The notes: generated from the letters alone by a model not told the origin. DNA of 64,000 bases from Micromonospora sp. MA102 (GCF_025460765.1 NZ_JAMWEG010000003.1:62001-126000); one strand, 5' to 3'; counted from the first letter of the stretch, positions 25,645-35,319 are shown. Numbers and translations are program-made.

Positions 25645-27084
25645 GTGACTCATCCTCCCGACCCATCCGAGACATCCGTCCAGGTCGAACGGTTCGGCTA
25701 CCGGCAGGAACTGAGCCGGACCCTCACCTTCACCGACCTGCTGATCTACGGTCTGATCTTCATGGTGCCGATCGCGCCCTTCGGCATCTTCGGCAGCGTG
25801 TACGCCGGCTCCGGCGGCATGGTCGCGCTGGCCTACCTCATCGGCATGGTGGCGATGATGTTCACCGCCTCCTCGTACGCGCAGATGGTCCGCGCGTTCC
25901 CGATGGCCGGCTCCGTCTACAGCTACACCGGTCGCGGCATCGCACCGCCCGTCGGCTTCCTCGCCGGCTGGGTGATCCTGCTCGACTACGTCCTCGTGCC
26001 CGGCCTGCTCTACCTGGTGGCAAGCGTGGCCATGCACTCCCTCGTGCCCGGCGTGCCGGTGTGGGTGTGGCTGGCGGCCTTCGTCGTGCTCAACACCGTC
26101 GTCAACTACTTCGGCATCAAGATGACCGCCCGGGTCAACCGGGTGATGCTCGCGGCCGAACTGGTCATCCTCGCGATCTTCCTGGTCGTCGGCGTGGTGG
26201 CGCTGGCCCAGGGCAAGGGCGCCGGCTTCTCGTTCCGGCCGCTGTACGACGCGGGCACCTTCTCCTGGCCGCTGGTCTTCGGCGCGGTGTCGATCGCCGT
26301 GCTCTCCTTCCTCGGCTTCGACGGGATCTCCATGCTGGCCGAGGAGAGCCGCGAGGAGGCCCGGCAGATCGGCCGGGCGATGATCGCCGCGCTGCTGCTG
26401 GCCGGCGCCCTGTTCATCGTGCAGACGTGGGTCGCGGCCCTGCTGGTGCCGGACGCGCCCGGCCTGCTCGACAACGGCGACCCCGAGGGCACCGCGTTCT
26501 ACGACGCGGCCCGCGCGGCCGGCGGGGGCTGGCTGGCCGGGCTGACCGCCCTGGCCACCGCGATCGCCTGGGGCTTCGCCAACTCCCTGGTCGCGCAGGC
26601 CGCGACCTCCCGCCTGCTGTACGCGATGGCCCGCGACCGGCAGATGCCGCGCTTCCTCGCCCGGATCAACCCGAAACACCGGGTGCCGGCCAACGCCACC
26701 CTGCTGGTCGCCGCCATCTCCCTGGCGCTCGGCCTCTACATGGCCAGCCGGGACGATGGCATCTCGCTGCTGTCCACACTCGTCAACTTCGGCGCCATGA
26801 CCGCATTCCTGGCGCTGCACGTCTCCGTCGTGACCCACTACGTGGTGCGCAACGGCAGCCGGGACTGGTTGCGGCATCTCGTGGTGCCGGTGATCGGGTT
26901 CCTGATCCTGCTCTACGTCGTGATCAACGCCAAGGTCGCCGCCCAGGTGCTCGGCTTCGTCTGGCTGGGCGTCGGGCTGCTGGTCCTGCTGGTCTTCTAC
27001 CTGACGGGCCGGCGTCCCGAGCTCGCCGCGCTGGTCGACGTCGCCCACGAGAGCACCGACGAGCCGGTGAAGGAGCCGCACTGA
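25645..27084 (+). CDS. APC-superfamily amino-acid/polyamine permease
   Basis: 479 residues with about 12 membrane helices. N-terminal APC signature: LTFTDLLIYGLIFMVPIAPF, GSVYAGSGGMVALAYLIGMV and the FPMAGSVYSYTGRGI motif in helices 1-3. Later helices include FGFDG-like LGFDGISMLAEESRE, a hallmark of amino-acid permeases. It imports an amino acid or amine using a cation gradient. GTG 25645 follows AAGGAGG at 25632-25638; the frame upstream to 25615 has no better signal. The stop overlaps the start of the acetamidase-like gene, so the two are co-translated and probably serve uptake and hydrolysis of the same nitrogen compound. Confidence 0.9.
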   Translation: MTHPPDPSETSVQVERFGYRQELSRTLTFTDLLIYGLIFMVPIAPFGIFGSVYAGSGGMVALAYLIGMVAMMFTASSYAQMVRAFPMAGSVYSYTGRGIAPPVGFLAGWVILLDYVLVPGLLYLVASVAMHSLVPGVPVWVWLAAFVVLNTVVNYFGIKMTARVNRVMLAAELVILAIFLVVGVVALAQGKGAGFSFRPLYDAGTFSWPLVFGAVSIAVLSFLGFDGISMLAEESREEARQIGRAMIAALLLAGALFIVQTWVAALLVPDAPGLLDNGDPEGTAFYDAARAAGGGWLAGLTALATAIAWGFANSLVAQAATSRLLYAMARDRQMPRFLARINPKHRVPANATLLVAAISLALGLYMASRDDGISLLSTLVNFGAMTAFLALHVSVVTHYVVRNGSRDWLRHLVVPVIGFLILLYVVINAKVAAQVLGFVWLGVGLLVLLVFYLTGRRPELAALVDVAHESTDEPVKEPH

Positions 27085-28097
27085 TGACCGACGTGGTGAA
27101 GTACCGGCCGGAGCCGGACGAACTCTCCTACACCTTCGGGGGACGCGAGGCAATGCTCCGGGTGCGCCCGGGCACCATCCTCGAGCTCTACACCGAGGAC
27201 TGCTTCGGCGGCCGGGTCCGGACCACCGACGACCTGCCGTCGCAGGTCTGCCAGTTCCCGTACCTCAACCCGGTGACCGGGCCGATCCACGTCGAGGGGG
27301 CCGAGCCCGGAGACACCCTCGCCGTGCACTTCATCGCCATCGAGCCGGCCCGGGACTGGGCCGTGTCCACCACCTTCCCGCACTTCGGCGCGCTCACCAG
27401 CACCCACACCACGGCGACCCTGCAACCCCCGCTCGACGAGGTGGTCTGGCGGTACGACGTCGACGTCGCCGCCGGCACGGCGACGTACCGGGCCCGCCGG
27501 GGCGACTACACCGTGGCGCTGCCGCTGGACCCGATGCACGGCACCGCCGGGGTGGCGCCCGGCGCCTTCGAGGCGCGGATGACGATCACCCCGGACGCGC
27601 ACGGCGGCAACATGGACACCCCGGAACTGCGGGCCGGCGTCACCGCGTACTTCGGCGTGAACGTGTCGGGAGCGCTCTTCGCCCTCGGCGACGGGCACTG
27701 CCGGCAGGGCCACGGCGAGGTCTGCGGCACCGGCATCGAGGCGGCCATGAACACCACGGTCGTGGTGGACGTCGTGAAGGGCGCCGGCACCCCGTGGCCG
27801 CGGCTGGAGTCGGACGACGCGCTCATGTCCACCGGCTCGGCCCGACCGCTGGAGGACGCCTACCGGATCAGCCAGCACGACCTGGTCACGTGGACCGCCG
27901 AGCTGGTGGGGCTGGACCAGCTCGACGCGTACCAACTGGTCAGCCAGGCCGGTGAGGCGCCGGTCGGCAACGTGTGCGACACGAACTACACGATGGTGGC
28001 GAAGATGGACAAGCGCTACCTGGGCGGGGCCGGCGGGTACGACGGCGTGCACGCCCGGCTGCGCCAGACGGCCCAGCACTACCTGAGCCACCGCTGA
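27084..28097 (+). CDS. Acetamidase/formamidase-family amidohydrolase
   Basis: 337 residues. Family motifs: VRPGTILELYTEDCFGGRV, HVEGAEPGDTLAVHF, AHGGNMDTPELRAG, LFALGDGHCRQGHGEVCGTGIEA and GNVCDTNYTMVAKMDKRYL. These enzymes release ammonia from formamide, acetamide or related small amides. Histidine and aspartate in GDGHCRQGHGE correspond to the conserved metal-site region. The ATG overlaps the permease stop (TGATG). The pair suggests import and breakdown of an amide or amine as nitrogen source. A hairpin at 28107-28135 follows. Confidence 0.9.
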   Translation: MTDVVKYRPEPDELSYTFGGREAMLRVRPGTILELYTEDCFGGRVRTTDDLPSQVCQFPYLNPVTGPIHVEGAEPGDTLAVHFIAIEPARDWAVSTTFPHFGALTSTHTTATLQPPLDEVVWRYDVDVAAGTATYRARRGDYTVALPLDPMHGTAGVAPGAFEARMTITPDAHGGNMDTPELRAGVTAYFGVNVSGALFALGDGHCRQGHGEVCGTGIEAAMNTTVVVDVVKGAGTPWPRLESDDALMSTGSARPLEDAYRISQHDLVTWTAELVGLDQLDAYQLVSQAGEAPVGNVCDTNYTMVAKMDKRYLGGAGGYDGVHARLRQTAQHYLSHR

Positions 28098-28106
28098 CCG
28101 GCGCGA

Positions 28107-28135
28107 GGGCCGGCCGGGTCGCCCCCGGCCGGTCC
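28107..28135. terminator. Hairpin terminator after the acetamidase gene
   Basis: A stem of 12 pairs including one G-U (core CCGGCCGGG with CCCGGCCGG) and a 5-base loop, 10 bp after the stop codon. Confidence 0.7.
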
Positions 28136-28186
28136 CGCCGCCGTCGAAATGTGTTCACCACTTCGCGCCCTCGCCGGGGCGGCCGG

Positions 28187-28930
28187 TCAGCGGCCGTCGC
28201 GCGGGCCGAAGACGGTGAGCGCGTCCGTATCCGAGTGGCGGGAGCGCACGTACTCGTCGGCCCAGGCGGCGGCGTCCGGGAAGCCCGACTCGGCGACCAC
28301 CCGGGCGCAGGCGGCGTCCATGTCGAAGCCGGTCCGGCGCAGGTGCACGCCCGGCCCGAGCAGCGCCCACCAGGCGCCCGCGCCCCCGTACGGCATGCCG
28401 ACGCTGCCCGGGTTGACCACCAGGCGGCGGTCGACCAGCCGGGTGAACGGCATGTGGGTGTGGCCGCAGACCACGGTGCCCACCCCGGCCGGCAGCCCGG
28501 CGAAGACCTCGGCCCAGCGTTCCAACCGGGAGTCGACAAGCACCACCTCCTCGTCGTTCCGGGGCGTGGCGTGGCAGAAGAGCACATCGCCCAGGCCGGC
28601 GACCGGCAGCGTGACGGTCGGCGGGAGCGCGGCGAGCCGCGCCACCTGGTCGTCGCGGAGCTGGGTCGCGGCCCAGTTGGACACCTCGATCCCGGCCGGC
28701 CGCCCGGCCCGCGCCTCGACCAGTTCGCGGTCGGCGTTGCCGCCGACCCAGCAGGCCCGGTCGCCGAGCGAGGCGAGCAGGTCGAGCACCTCGACGGGCT
28801 GCGGCCCGGCCGCGATGTCCCCGGTGAGCACGATCAGGTCGGCGGCGGCAACGTCCGGCTCGGCCAGCACGGCCTCCAGTGCCGGCAGCACGCCGTGGAT
28901 GTCGGAGAGCACAGCTACCCGCTCGATCAT
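28187..28930 (-). CDS. Calcineurin-like metallophosphoesterase
   Basis: 247 residues. All five family motifs are visible in order: LSDIHGV (DxH), VLTGDIAAG (GD), WVGGNADRE (GN with D in place of the usual H/E), LFCHATPRND (H) and VVCGHTHMPF (GHxH). This is the YfcE/DUF2851-like small phosphoesterase class acting on phosphodiesters; cyclic nucleotides would fit the nearby cyclase and Crp but nothing proves it. ATG 28930 lies 6 nt after a CAGGCT -10-like box, suggesting a leaderless message. Confidence 0.88.
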   Translation of the reverse strand: MIERVAVLSDIHGVLPALEAVLAEPDVAAADLIVLTGDIAAGPQPVEVLDLLASLGDRACWVGGNADRELVEARAGRPAGIEVSNWAATQLRDDQVARLAALPPTVTLPVAGLGDVLFCHATPRNDEEVVLVDSRLERWAEVFAGLPAGVGTVVCGHTHMPFTRLVDRRLVVNPGSVGMPYGGAGAWWALLGPGVHLRRTGFDMDAACARVVAESGFPDAAAWADEYVRSRHSDTDALTVFGPRDGR

Positions 28931-29031
28931 CGGCCCAGCCTGCGCCGGTGCGGGCTGGCCGGTCCAGGAATTCTGCGCCCGGCAGAGACGGAACCGGCCG
29001 GCTCGCGGACCCCACCGCGCGGGCAGACGGA

Positions 29032-29065
29032 CCGGCCCGCACCCGCGGAGGCGGGCACGGGCCGG
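29032..29065 (-). terminator. Hairpin terminator after crp
   Basis: Two stacked stems, CCGGCCCG with CGGGCCGG and CCCGC with GCGGG, separated by a symmetric CA/CA internal loop; loop GGAG. It lies 17 bp past the crp stop on the minus strand. Confidence 0.7.
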
Positions 29066-29081
29066 GATGCCGGTGGAGGGG

Positions 29082-29759
29082 TCAGACCCGCGCGCGGCGG
29101 GCCAGGCGCTCCGGGTCGAGGATGATGATGCTCTTGCCGTCGAGCCGCAGCCACCCGCGCGAGGCGAAGTCGGCGAGGGCCTTGTTGACGGTCTCCCGGG
29201 AGGCGCCGACGAGCTGGGCGATCTCCTCCTGGGTCAGGTCGTGGGTCACCCGCAGCACGCCGCCGTCGCGGGTGCCGAACCGGCCGGCCATCTGGAGCAG
29301 GTTCTTGGCGACCCGGCCGGGCACGTCGGTGAAGATCAGGTCAGCCAGCGAGTCGTTGGTCCGGCGCAGCCGGCGGGCCAGCACCCGCAGCAGCTGCTCG
29401 GCGATCTCGGGCCGGTTGTTCAGCCAGGGCCGCAGCGCCTGCTTGCGCAGCCGGACCAGCCGGGTGTCGGTGACCGCCGTGGCCGTCGCCGTACGCGGGC
29501 CGGGGTCGAAGAGCGACAGCTCGCCGACCATGTCCGACGGGCCCATCACGGCGATCAGGTTCTGCCGGCCGTCCGCGGCCCGGCGACCCACCTTGATCTT
29601 GCCGGACAGGAGGATGTAGAGACTGTCACCGGGCTCGCCCTCGTTGAAGACGACCTCGCCCTTGCGGACCTCGATCGTCTCCATCTCCTTGGCGAGCGCC
29701 TCGGCAGCCTCCGGGTCGACACCCTGGAAGATCCCGCTGCGGGCCAGTACCTCGTCCAT
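29082..29759 (-). CDS. crp: Crp/Fnr-family cAMP-responsive regulator
   Basis: 225 residues, the usual length. The cyclic-nucleotide pocket (about residues 20-115) has [18 protein letters not shown] and [18 protein letters not shown], where the Glu and Arg of the GEL...RTA motif are the cAMP phosphate-binding residues. The C-terminal winged helix has [24 protein letters not shown] as recognition helix. Very close in layout to M. tuberculosis Crp (Rv3676), whose neighbourhood is conserved here. GGAGG precedes ATG 29759. Divergent from cbiZ. A class III cyclase gene lies 18 kb away. Confidence 0.95.
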   Translation of the reverse strand: MDEVLARSGIFQGVDPEAAEALAKEMETIEVRKGEVVFNEGEPGDSLYILLSGKIKVGRRAADGRQNLIAVMGPSDMVGELSLFDPGPRTATATAVTDTRLVRLRKQALRPWLNNRPEIAEQLLRVLARRLRRTNDSLADLIFTDVPGRVAKNLLQMAGRFGTRDGGVLRVTHDLTQEEIAQLVGASRETVNKALADFASRGWLRLDGKSIIILDPERLARRARV

Positions 29760-29964
29760 CGCGCACCTCCGCTTGCGCGTGCCGTCCGTCGGCCGGGTCC
29801 GCCGTCCGCTGATCCCTCGCGCGCCGCCAGTCTAGGCGCACATGAGCACGAATCAGAGGTGCACCCCTGGAATCTTGATCGTTGGGCGTAACCTGCCCGA
29901 CCCGGTCAACGACTAGGATCCCGCCTCCGTGCGGGTGGGCGCCACCCGCCCCCACCTGTGATCG

Positions 29965-29970
29965 TAGGGT
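29965..29970 (+). promoter_or_regulatory. -10 box of leaderless cbiZ
   Basis: TAGGGT, followed by 7 nt (GACCGGC) and GTG 29978. The same spacing and spacer sequence recur before nth at 31975-31987. Confidence 0.55.
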
Positions 29971-29977
29971 GACCGGC

Positions 29978-30640
29978 GTGCTGAGCGAGCCGTTCCTGAC
30001 CAGCCGGCCCGAGGACGGGTCGGACATCCCGCTGCTGGTCTGGCGGGCCGAGGCGCCGCTGCTGGCGGTCGGCTCCGCCCCGCTGGGCGGGGGGATCGGC
30101 GTACGCGGATGGGTGGTCAACGCGACCGTGCCCATGTCGTACGACCGGGAGGACCCGGCCGCGCACCTGGCCGAGCTGGCCGACGGGCTCGGCCTGGCCG
30201 GGCCCGGCGTCGGGCTGCTGACCGGGGTCGACGTGACCGAGGTGGTGCCCCGGACGGACGGCGGCGTGCGGGTCTGGGCGACGGTCGGTCTCGGCATGCC
30301 GGTCTGGGCCGCCGCGCCCGCCCCCGCCACCCCCGCCCAGCGGGTCGGCACCGTCAACATCGTGGTGTACGTGCCGGCCCGGCTCGGGGACGCCGCTCTG
30401 GTCAACGCGGTGGCCACGGCCACCGAGGCGAAGGCCCAGGCGATCTGGGAGCTGGGGTTGCCGGCCACCGGCACCCCCACCGACGCGGTCACCGTGCTCT
30501 GCCCGGCCGACGGCGATCCGGCCCCGTACGGCGGGCCCCGCTCGGCCTGGGGCGCCCCGCTGGCGCGGGCCGTGCACGCGGCCGTCCTGGCCGGCGGCGC
30601 CGGCACCGTCGTGCCCTGGTCCCACCGGCGGGCGGGCTGA
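29978..30640 (+). CDS. cbiZ: Adenosylcobinamide amidohydrolase (CbiZ)
   Basis: 220 residues. Cleaves the aminopropanol side chain of adenosylcobinamide so that scavenged corrinoids can be rebuilt into B12. Family features: LLAVGSAPLGGGIGVRGWVVNATVP near the N-terminus in shortened form, VGLLTGVDV, GTVNIVVYVPARL, LVNAVATATEAKAQAIWELG and GTPTDAVTVLCP near the C-terminus. GTG 29978 is chosen because the TAGGGT box ends 7 nt before it; GTG 29969 lies inside that box and is unlikely. Stands alone between crp and capA; no other B12 gene is in view. Confidence 0.87.
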   Translation: MLSEPFLTSRPEDGSDIPLLVWRAEAPLLAVGSAPLGGGIGVRGWVVNATVPMSYDREDPAAHLAELADGLGLAGPGVGLLTGVDVTEVVPRTDGGVRVWATVGLGMPVWAAAPAPATPAQRVGTVNIVVYVPARLGDAALVNAVATATEAKAQAIWELGLPATGTPTDAVTVLCPADGDPAPYGGPRSAWGAPLARAVHAAVLAGGAGTVVPWSHRRAG

Positions 30641-30712
30641 GCGTGGACCGGCCCCCGCCCGGCCGACGGTGTTTCCGACCGATCGGCCCTCGTCGCCGCG
30701 TCCCCGGGACGG

Positions 30713-30718
30713 TAGCGT
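30713..30718 (+). promoter_or_regulatory. -10 box before capA
   Basis: TAGCGT, 8 nt before ATG 30727, with no Shine-Dalgarno. Confidence 0.4.
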
Positions 30719-30726
30719 CGCCCACG

Positions 30727-31926
30727 ATGTACGCTCCCGCCCTCTCCGTGCCGCGTCCCCGCCGCCGCCCCGCCGGCCTGCGCGCGCGCCTCGCCGCCGC
30801 CCTCGGTGCGGTGCTCGTCGTCCTGCTCGTCGCCGGCTGCGGCGACGCGGGTTCCGGCGACGGCCCCCTCTGGCAGCCGGGCCAGGGCGGGGGATCGACG
30901 GCGTCCGGCCGGCCGGCCGAGGGCGAGCAGGCCGCCGAGCCGAGCGGCTCGACCGAGAAGTCCATCTCGCTGACCGCGACCGGTGACGTGATCATGGGCA
31001 ACGCCCCGTCCCGGCTCCCGGCCAACGGCGGGAAGGGCTTCTTCGACGACGTCAAGTCTGCGCTCAAGGGCGACCTGGTGATGGGCAACCTGGAGGAGCC
31101 GCTCACCGACGACACCGGCGCCGGCAAGTGCGGCCCGAAGCCGAAGAACTGCTACCAGTTCCGGGCGCCCCCGGGCTGGGCGGCGCACCTGCGCTCGGCC
31201 GGGTTCCAGCTGCTCAACCAGGCCAACAACCACGGCTACGACTACGGCCAGCAGGGCTACGAGAACACCCAGTCGGCGCTGGAGGCGCACGGGCTCAAGC
31301 ACACCGGCGCGCCCGGCGAGATCACCGTGGTCGACGTCAAGGGCATCAAGGTCGCCGTGGCGGGCTTCTCGTCGTACCCGTGGTCGAACAGCCTCGTCGA
31401 CATCGAGGCCGCGAAGCAGGTCATCACCATGGCCAAGGGCATGGCCGACCTGGTCGTGGTGCAGGTGCACATGGGCGCCGAGGGCGCCGACCGGAGCCAC
31501 GTGAAGCCGGGCACCGAGATGTTCTTCGGGGAGAACCGGGGCGACCCGATCCGCTTCTCGCACGCCGTGATCGACGCGGGCGCCGACCTGGTGATCGGGC
31601 ACGGCCCGCACGTGCTGCGCGGCATGGAGTTCTACAAGGGCCGGCTGATCGCCTACAGCCTGGGCAACTTCGCCGGCGGCGGGAAGTCGCTGAACAGCTC
31701 CGGCCGGCTGGGCTGGGGCGGCGTGCTGAAGGTCTCGCTGACCGCGGAGGGCCGCTTCGTCGGGGGCCAGTTCACCTCGACCGCGATGAGCAGCGTGGGC
31801 CGGCCGGCCGTCGACGGGCAGGACCGGGGCCTCGGGCTCGTCCGCGAGGTGAGCCGGTCGGACTTCCCGACGACCGGCGCCAAGCTCGACGGCAGCGGCA
31901 AGATCAGCGCCCCGGCGGGTGGCTGA
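30727..31926 (+). CDS. CapA-family lipoprotein
   Basis: 399 residues. The N-terminus has a basic region, a hydrophobic stretch and the lipobox LVAGC, predicting a lipid-anchored extracellular protein. The CapA/metallophosphatase-like domain follows: [72 protein letters not shown] and [10 protein letters not shown]. CapA proteins take part in poly-gamma-glutamate capsule synthesis in Bacillus; many actinobacterial copies stand alone and have no assigned substrate. No capBC genes are nearby, so a capsule role should not be assumed. Confidence 0.88.
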   Translation: MYAPALSVPRPRRRPAGLRARLAAALGAVLVVLLVAGCGDAGSGDGPLWQPGQGGGSTASGRPAEGEQAAEPSGSTEKSISLTATGDVIMGNAPSRLPANGGKGFFDDVKSALKGDLVMGNLEEPLTDDTGAGKCGPKPKNCYQFRAPPGWAAHLRSAGFQLLNQANNHGYDYGQQGYENTQSALEAHGLKHTGAPGEITVVDVKGIKVAVAGFSSYPWSNSLVDIEAAKQVITMAKGMADLVVVQVHMGAEGADRSHVKPGTEMFFGENRGDPIRFSHAVIDAGADLVIGHGPHVLRGMEFYKGRLIAYSLGNFAGGGKSLNSSGRLGWGGVLKVSLTAEGRFVGGQFTSTAMSSVGRPAVDGQDRGLGLVREVSRSDFPTTGAKLDGSGKISAPAGG

Positions 31927-31974
31927 GGAGCACCGCCGCGCGCGTGGGCCCGACGGGACGTCGTCCCCGCGACG

Positions 31975-31980
31975 TAGGCT
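31975..31980 (+). promoter_or_regulatory. -10 box of leaderless nth
   Basis: TAGGCT, then GACCGGC and GTG 31988, the same arrangement as before cbiZ. Confidence 0.55.
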
Positions 31981-31987
31981 GACCGGC

Positions 31988-32767
31988 GTGACCACGTCCT
32001 CCCCCGAGACCGACCTCGGTCGCACGCGCCGTGCCCGGCGGATCGGCCGGGTGCTCACCGAGACCCACCCCGACGCGCACTGTGAACTCGACCACTCCAA
32101 CGCGCTGGAGCTGGCGGTCGCCACGATCCTGTCGGCGCAGTGCACGGACAAGAAGGTCAACGAGGTCACCCCGAAGCTGTTCGCCCGCTACCGCACCGCG
32201 GCGGACTACGCCGGGGCCGACCGCGCCGAGCTGGAGGAGCTGATCCGGCCCACCGGCTTCTACCGCAACAAGACCAGCTCGCTGATCAACCTGGGCCGGG
32301 CCCTCTGCGAGCGCTACGACGGCGAGGTCCCCGGCCGGCTGGCCGACCTGGTCACCCTCCCGGGCATCGGGCGCAAGACCGCCAACGTCATCCTCGGCAA
32401 CGCCTTCGACGTCCCCGGCATCACCGTCGACACCCACTTCCAGCGGCTGGTGCAGCGCTGGCGGCTGACCACCGAGACCGACCCGGTCAAGATCGAGCAC
32501 GCCATCGGCGCGCTCTACCCGAAGCGCGACTGGACCATGCTGTCGCACCGGATCATCTTCCACGGTCGGCGGGTCTGCCACGCCCGCAAGCCGGCCTGCG
32601 GCGCCTGCACGCTGGCGAAGCTCTGCCCGGCGTACGGGACCGGGCCGACCGATCCGGTGGCCGCGGCCAAGCTGCTCAAGGGGCCCCGCGCCCGCGACCT
32701 GGCGGCGGCCGTCGGCATCGACCCCGACCTGGTGCCGCAGCAGGCGGTCGCGGCGGAGGTGCCGTGA
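31988..32767 (+). CDS. nth: Endonuclease III (DNA glycosylase/AP lyase)
   Basis: 259 residues. Removes oxidised pyrimidines and nicks at the abasic site. It has the helix-hairpin-helix [17 protein letters not shown] with the catalytic lysine in GRKTAN, the catalytic aspartate in TVDTHFQR, and the [4Fe-4S] loop C-X6-C-X2-C-X5-C ([17 protein letters not shown]). The start at GTG 31988 is set by the TAGGCT box 7 nt upstream. The stop overlaps the next start by 4 bp (GTGA), so nth, the thioredoxin-like gene and the Nudix gene form one operon, as in M. tuberculosis Rv3674c-Rv3672c. Confidence 0.96.
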   Translation: MTTSSPETDLGRTRRARRIGRVLTETHPDAHCELDHSNALELAVATILSAQCTDKKVNEVTPKLFARYRTAADYAGADRAELEELIRPTGFYRNKTSSLINLGRALCERYDGEVPGRLADLVTLPGIGRKTANVILGNAFDVPGITVDTHFQRLVQRWRLTTETDPVKIEHAIGALYPKRDWTMLSHRIIFHGRRVCHARKPACGACTLAKLCPAYGTGPTDPVAAAKLLKGPRARDLAAAVGIDPDLVPQQAVAAEVP

Positions 32768-33366
32768 CCCGCCAGCTCGCCTCCCTGCTCGTCCCGCTGC
32801 TGCTCGCGGTTGCCGGCTGCACCGGCACGACCGTCGAGCCGGCGGGCCCGGCGCCGGCCACCCGCGCCGAGCGCCCCTCGCCGTTCGCCGACTGCGCCCC
32901 GCTGACCGCCGCGCCGGCTTCCGCCCCGGCCCCGTCCGGCGCCGCCGGGGATTCGCTGCCCGACCTGGCGCTCTCCTGCTTCACCGGGGGCGCCCCGGTG
33001 AACGTGCGGGATATCCGGGGGCCCGCGGTGATCAACGTGTGGGCGTCCTGGTGCCCGCCGTGCCGCAAGGAGCTGCCCGCCTTCCAGCGGCTCAGCGAGC
33101 GGGCCGGCGGCCGTTTCCAGGTGATCGGCGTCAACAGCCGCGACAGCCGCGGCGGCGCGCAGTCCATCGGCGAGGACTTCGGCGTCCGGTTCCCCATGCT
33201 GGTCGACCAGGGTGACGCGTTCGAGCGGGCGCTCGGCCGCAACGCCTTCCCGCTGACCGTCCTGGTCGACGCCGACGGGCGGATCCGGCACACCGACTCG
33301 ACCGGGGCGCTGGACGACGCCCGCCTGGCCGAGCTGGTCCGCACCCACCTCGGGGTGCGGCTGTGA
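32764..33366 (+). CDS. TlpA/ResA-like thioredoxin lipoprotein
   Basis: 200 residues. N-terminal signal with lipobox LAVAGC, an Ala/Pro-rich linker, then a thioredoxin fold: [22 protein letters not shown] with the WCPPC redox site, [11 protein letters not shown] and the cis-proline region [13 protein letters not shown]. It likely reduces disulfides on the outer face of the membrane, for example during cytochrome c maturation or protein repair. Located between nth and the Nudix gene with 4-bp overlaps on both sides. Matches the place of Rv3673c. Confidence 0.92.
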   Translation: MTRQLASLLVPLLLAVAGCTGTTVEPAGPAPATRAERPSPFADCAPLTAAPASAPAPSGAAGDSLPDLALSCFTGGAPVNVRDIRGPAVINVWASWCPPCRKELPAFQRLSERAGGRFQVIGVNSRDSRGGAQSIGEDFGVRFPMLVDQGDAFERALGRNAFPLTVLVDADGRIRHTDSTGALDDARLAELVRTHLGVRL

Positions 33367-34052
33367 CCCGACGGCCGCCGGACTGGCTCGATCCGCTGCT
33401 CGGCCGGCTCGGCACCGCCCGCGCCGAGGACTTCACCCGGCTCGCCACCCCCGAGAGCGGCGGCCGGGAGAGCGCCGTGCTGGTGCTGCTCGGCGAGGAG
33501 CCGGGCGGCGGCCCGGACGTGCTGGTCCTCCAGCGCGCCGCCACGCTGCGCAACCACGCCGGGCAGCCGGCCTTCCCCGGCGGCGCGGCCGACCCGGAGG
33601 ACGCCGACGCCAGCGCCACCGCCCTGCGCGAGGCGAACGAGGAGGTCGACCTCGACCCGGCCAGCGTGACCGTGCTGGCCGAGCTGCCCAAGCTGTGGAT
33701 CCCGGTCAGCGACTTCCTGGTCACCCCGGTGCTCGCCTGGTGGCACGCGCCGCACCCGGTGCACCCGCGCGAACCGGCCGAGGTGGCGCACGTCGCCCGG
33801 CTGCCGGTCGCCGAGCTGGTCGACCCGGAGAACCGCATGCGAGTACGCCACCCGAGCGGCTGGATCGGCCCGGCCTTCTCGGTGCGCGGCATGCTCGTCT
33901 GGGGCTTCACGGCCGGGGTGCTGAACACGCTGCTGGAGATGGGCGGCTGGGCCCGCCCGTGGCCGCGTTCCCGCGTGGTGGAGCTGCCGCCGCCCGCCGC
34001 CCCCGCCCCCTCGGCCGGCACCGACGCGGTCGACGAGAGCCCCGTCCGCTGA
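33363..34052 (+). CDS. Nudix hydrolase of the CoA pyrophosphatase type
   Basis: 229 residues. The CoA-specific motif LRNHAGQPAFPGG directly precedes the Nudix box GGAADPEDADASATALREAN-EEVDL, which holds the REANEEV metal-binding glutamates. Family members split CoA or its oxidised forms into phosphopantetheine and adenosine diphosphate. The Pro/Ala-rich tail is not part of the domain. GTG 33363 overlaps the previous stop. Position equals Rv3672c. MarP follows after an 87-bp gap with its own promoter. Confidence 0.92.
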   Translation: MTRRPPDWLDPLLGRLGTARAEDFTRLATPESGGRESAVLVLLGEEPGGGPDVLVLQRAATLRNHAGQPAFPGGAADPEDADASATALREANEEVDLDPASVTVLAELPKLWIPVSDFLVTPVLAWWHAPHPVHPREPAEVAHVARLPVAELVDPENRMRVRHPSGWIGPAFSVRGMLVWGFTAGVLNTLLEMGGWARPWPRSRVVELPPPAAPAPSAGTDAVDESPVR

Positions 34053-34090
34053 GCCGGCGGGCGTCACCCGCCCGGATCCGAAGGTCACGT

Positions 34091-34106
34091 TCAGCGAGCG
34101 GTCAGC
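34091..34106 (+). promoter_or_regulatory. TCAGC direct repeats (11-bp period) in the marP promoter
   Basis: GTTCAGC and GGTCAGC with TCAGC at 34091 and 34102. If transcription starts at GTG 34140 the repeats lie at about -49 to -34, a normal place for an OmpR-family activator. The same motif with three repeats precedes ftsH at 50784-50810. Confidence 0.5.
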
Positions 34107-34127
34107 ATCTTCGGAGCGCGGTGCCCG

Positions 34128-34133
34128 TACCCT
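34128..34133 (+). promoter_or_regulatory. -10 box of leaderless marP
   Basis: TACCCT, 6 nt before GTG 34140. Confidence 0.5.
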
Positions 34134-34139
34134 GGGGGC

Positions 34140-35318
34140 GTGTCCGCCGTGGATCTCGTACTGCTCCTGCTCATGCTCGTGTTCGCGATCAGCGGATACC
34201 GTCAGGGTTTCGTCATCGGGGCGCTGTCTTTCTCCGGTTTCTTCCTGGGCGCGCTGCTCGGCCTGCAGCTCGGGCCCCTGGTCGCCCGGCAGTTCACCGA
34301 CAGCGGGACACGCGTGCTGATCTCCCTGGTCGCCATCTTCGGGCTGGCCGTGCTGGGGCAGGCGCTGGCCGGCTGGCTGGGCTCCAACCTGCGGGCCGCG
34401 ATCACCGGGCCCGCCGGACGGAAGATCGACGACGCCGGCGGCGCGGTCATCTCGGTCTTCGCGGTCATGCTGGTGGCCTGGCTGGTCGCCGTGCCGCTGG
34501 GCTCCTCGTCGGTGCCCTGGCTGGCCTCCTCGGTCCGCAACAGCGCCCTGCTCACCGTGGTGGACCGGGTGCTGCCGGACCAGGCGCAGGAGCTGTCCAC
34601 GGCACTGCGCGACACGGTCGACACCAACGGCTTCCCGGACGTCTTCGGCGACCTCGCGCCCACCCGGGCCCGGCAGGTCTCCCCGCCCGACCCGGCGCTG
34701 GCCAACTCGCAGGTGGTGAAGAACAGCCAGCGGGCGGTGGTGAAGGTGCTGGGCTCCGCGCCGAGCTGCGCCCGTCGCATCGAGGGCTCCGGCTTCGTGT
34801 ACGCCGACGACCGGGTGATGACCAACGCGCACGTGGTGGCGGGCACCCGGTCGGTGGCCGTGGAGCTGCGCGGCGAGCGCTACGACGGCGAGGTCGTCGT
34901 CTACGACCCCGCACGGGACCTGGCCGTGCTGCACGTTCCGGGGCTGCCCGGGCCGTCGCTGCGCTTCGCCGCCGGTGAGGCCGGCAGCGGGGCCGACGCC
35001 ATCGTGCTGGGCTTCCCCCTCGACGGCCCGTACGACGCCCGCCCGGCCCGGATCCGGGACGTCGACCGGATCACCGGGCCGGACATCTACTCGTCCGGTG
35101 ACGTGACCCGGGAGATCTACACGATCCGGGCGCTGGTCCGCAGCGGCAACTCGGGCGGCCCGCTGGTCTCCTCGAACGGGCTGGTGCTCGGCGTGATCTT
35201 CGCGGCCGCCGCGGACGACCCGAACACCGGCTTCGCGGTGACCGCCGGCGAGGCCCGGTCGGTGGCGCTGGCCGGCGCGGAGCGTACCCGGGAGGTCGCC
35301 ACCGGCGAGTGCACCTGA
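34140..35318 (+). CDS. marP: Membrane-anchored periplasmic serine protease MarP
   Basis: 392 residues. The N-terminal 150 residues form four membrane helices of the CvpA/colicin V production type (VDLVLLLLMLVFAISGYRQG onward). A chymotrypsin-like protease domain follows outside the membrane, with the triad in TNAHVVAG (His), ARDLAVLHV (Asp) and RSGNSGGPLVS (Ser). Two cysteines flank the domain start and end (SCARRIEGSG, GECT), as expected for the redox-sensitive disulfide of M. tuberculosis MarP (Rv3671c), an acid- and oxidative-stress protease. Gene order nth-TlpA-Nudix-marP is the same. Starts at GTG 34140, probably leaderless. Confidence 0.94.
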   Translation: MSAVDLVLLLLMLVFAISGYRQGFVIGALSFSGFFLGALLGLQLGPLVARQFTDSGTRVLISLVAIFGLAVLGQALAGWLGSNLRAAITGPAGRKIDDAGGAVISVFAVMLVAWLVAVPLGSSSVPWLASSVRNSALLTVVDRVLPDQAQELSTALRDTVDTNGFPDVFGDLAPTRARQVSPPDPALANSQVVKNSQRAVVKVLGSAPSCARRIEGSGFVYADDRVMTNAHVVAGTRSVAVELRGERYDGEVVVYDPARDLAVLHVPGLPGPSLRFAAGEAGSGADAIVLGFPLDGPYDARPARIRDVDRITGPDIYSSGDVTREIYTIRALVRSGNSGGPLVSSNGLVLGVIFAAAADDPNTGFAVTAGEARSVALAGAERTREVATGECT

Positions 35319-35319
35319 G

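Noticed and set aside
30727..31926. Capsule (poly-gamma-glutamate) locus
   Set aside because: Only a lone CapA-type gene is present; capB and capC are absent.
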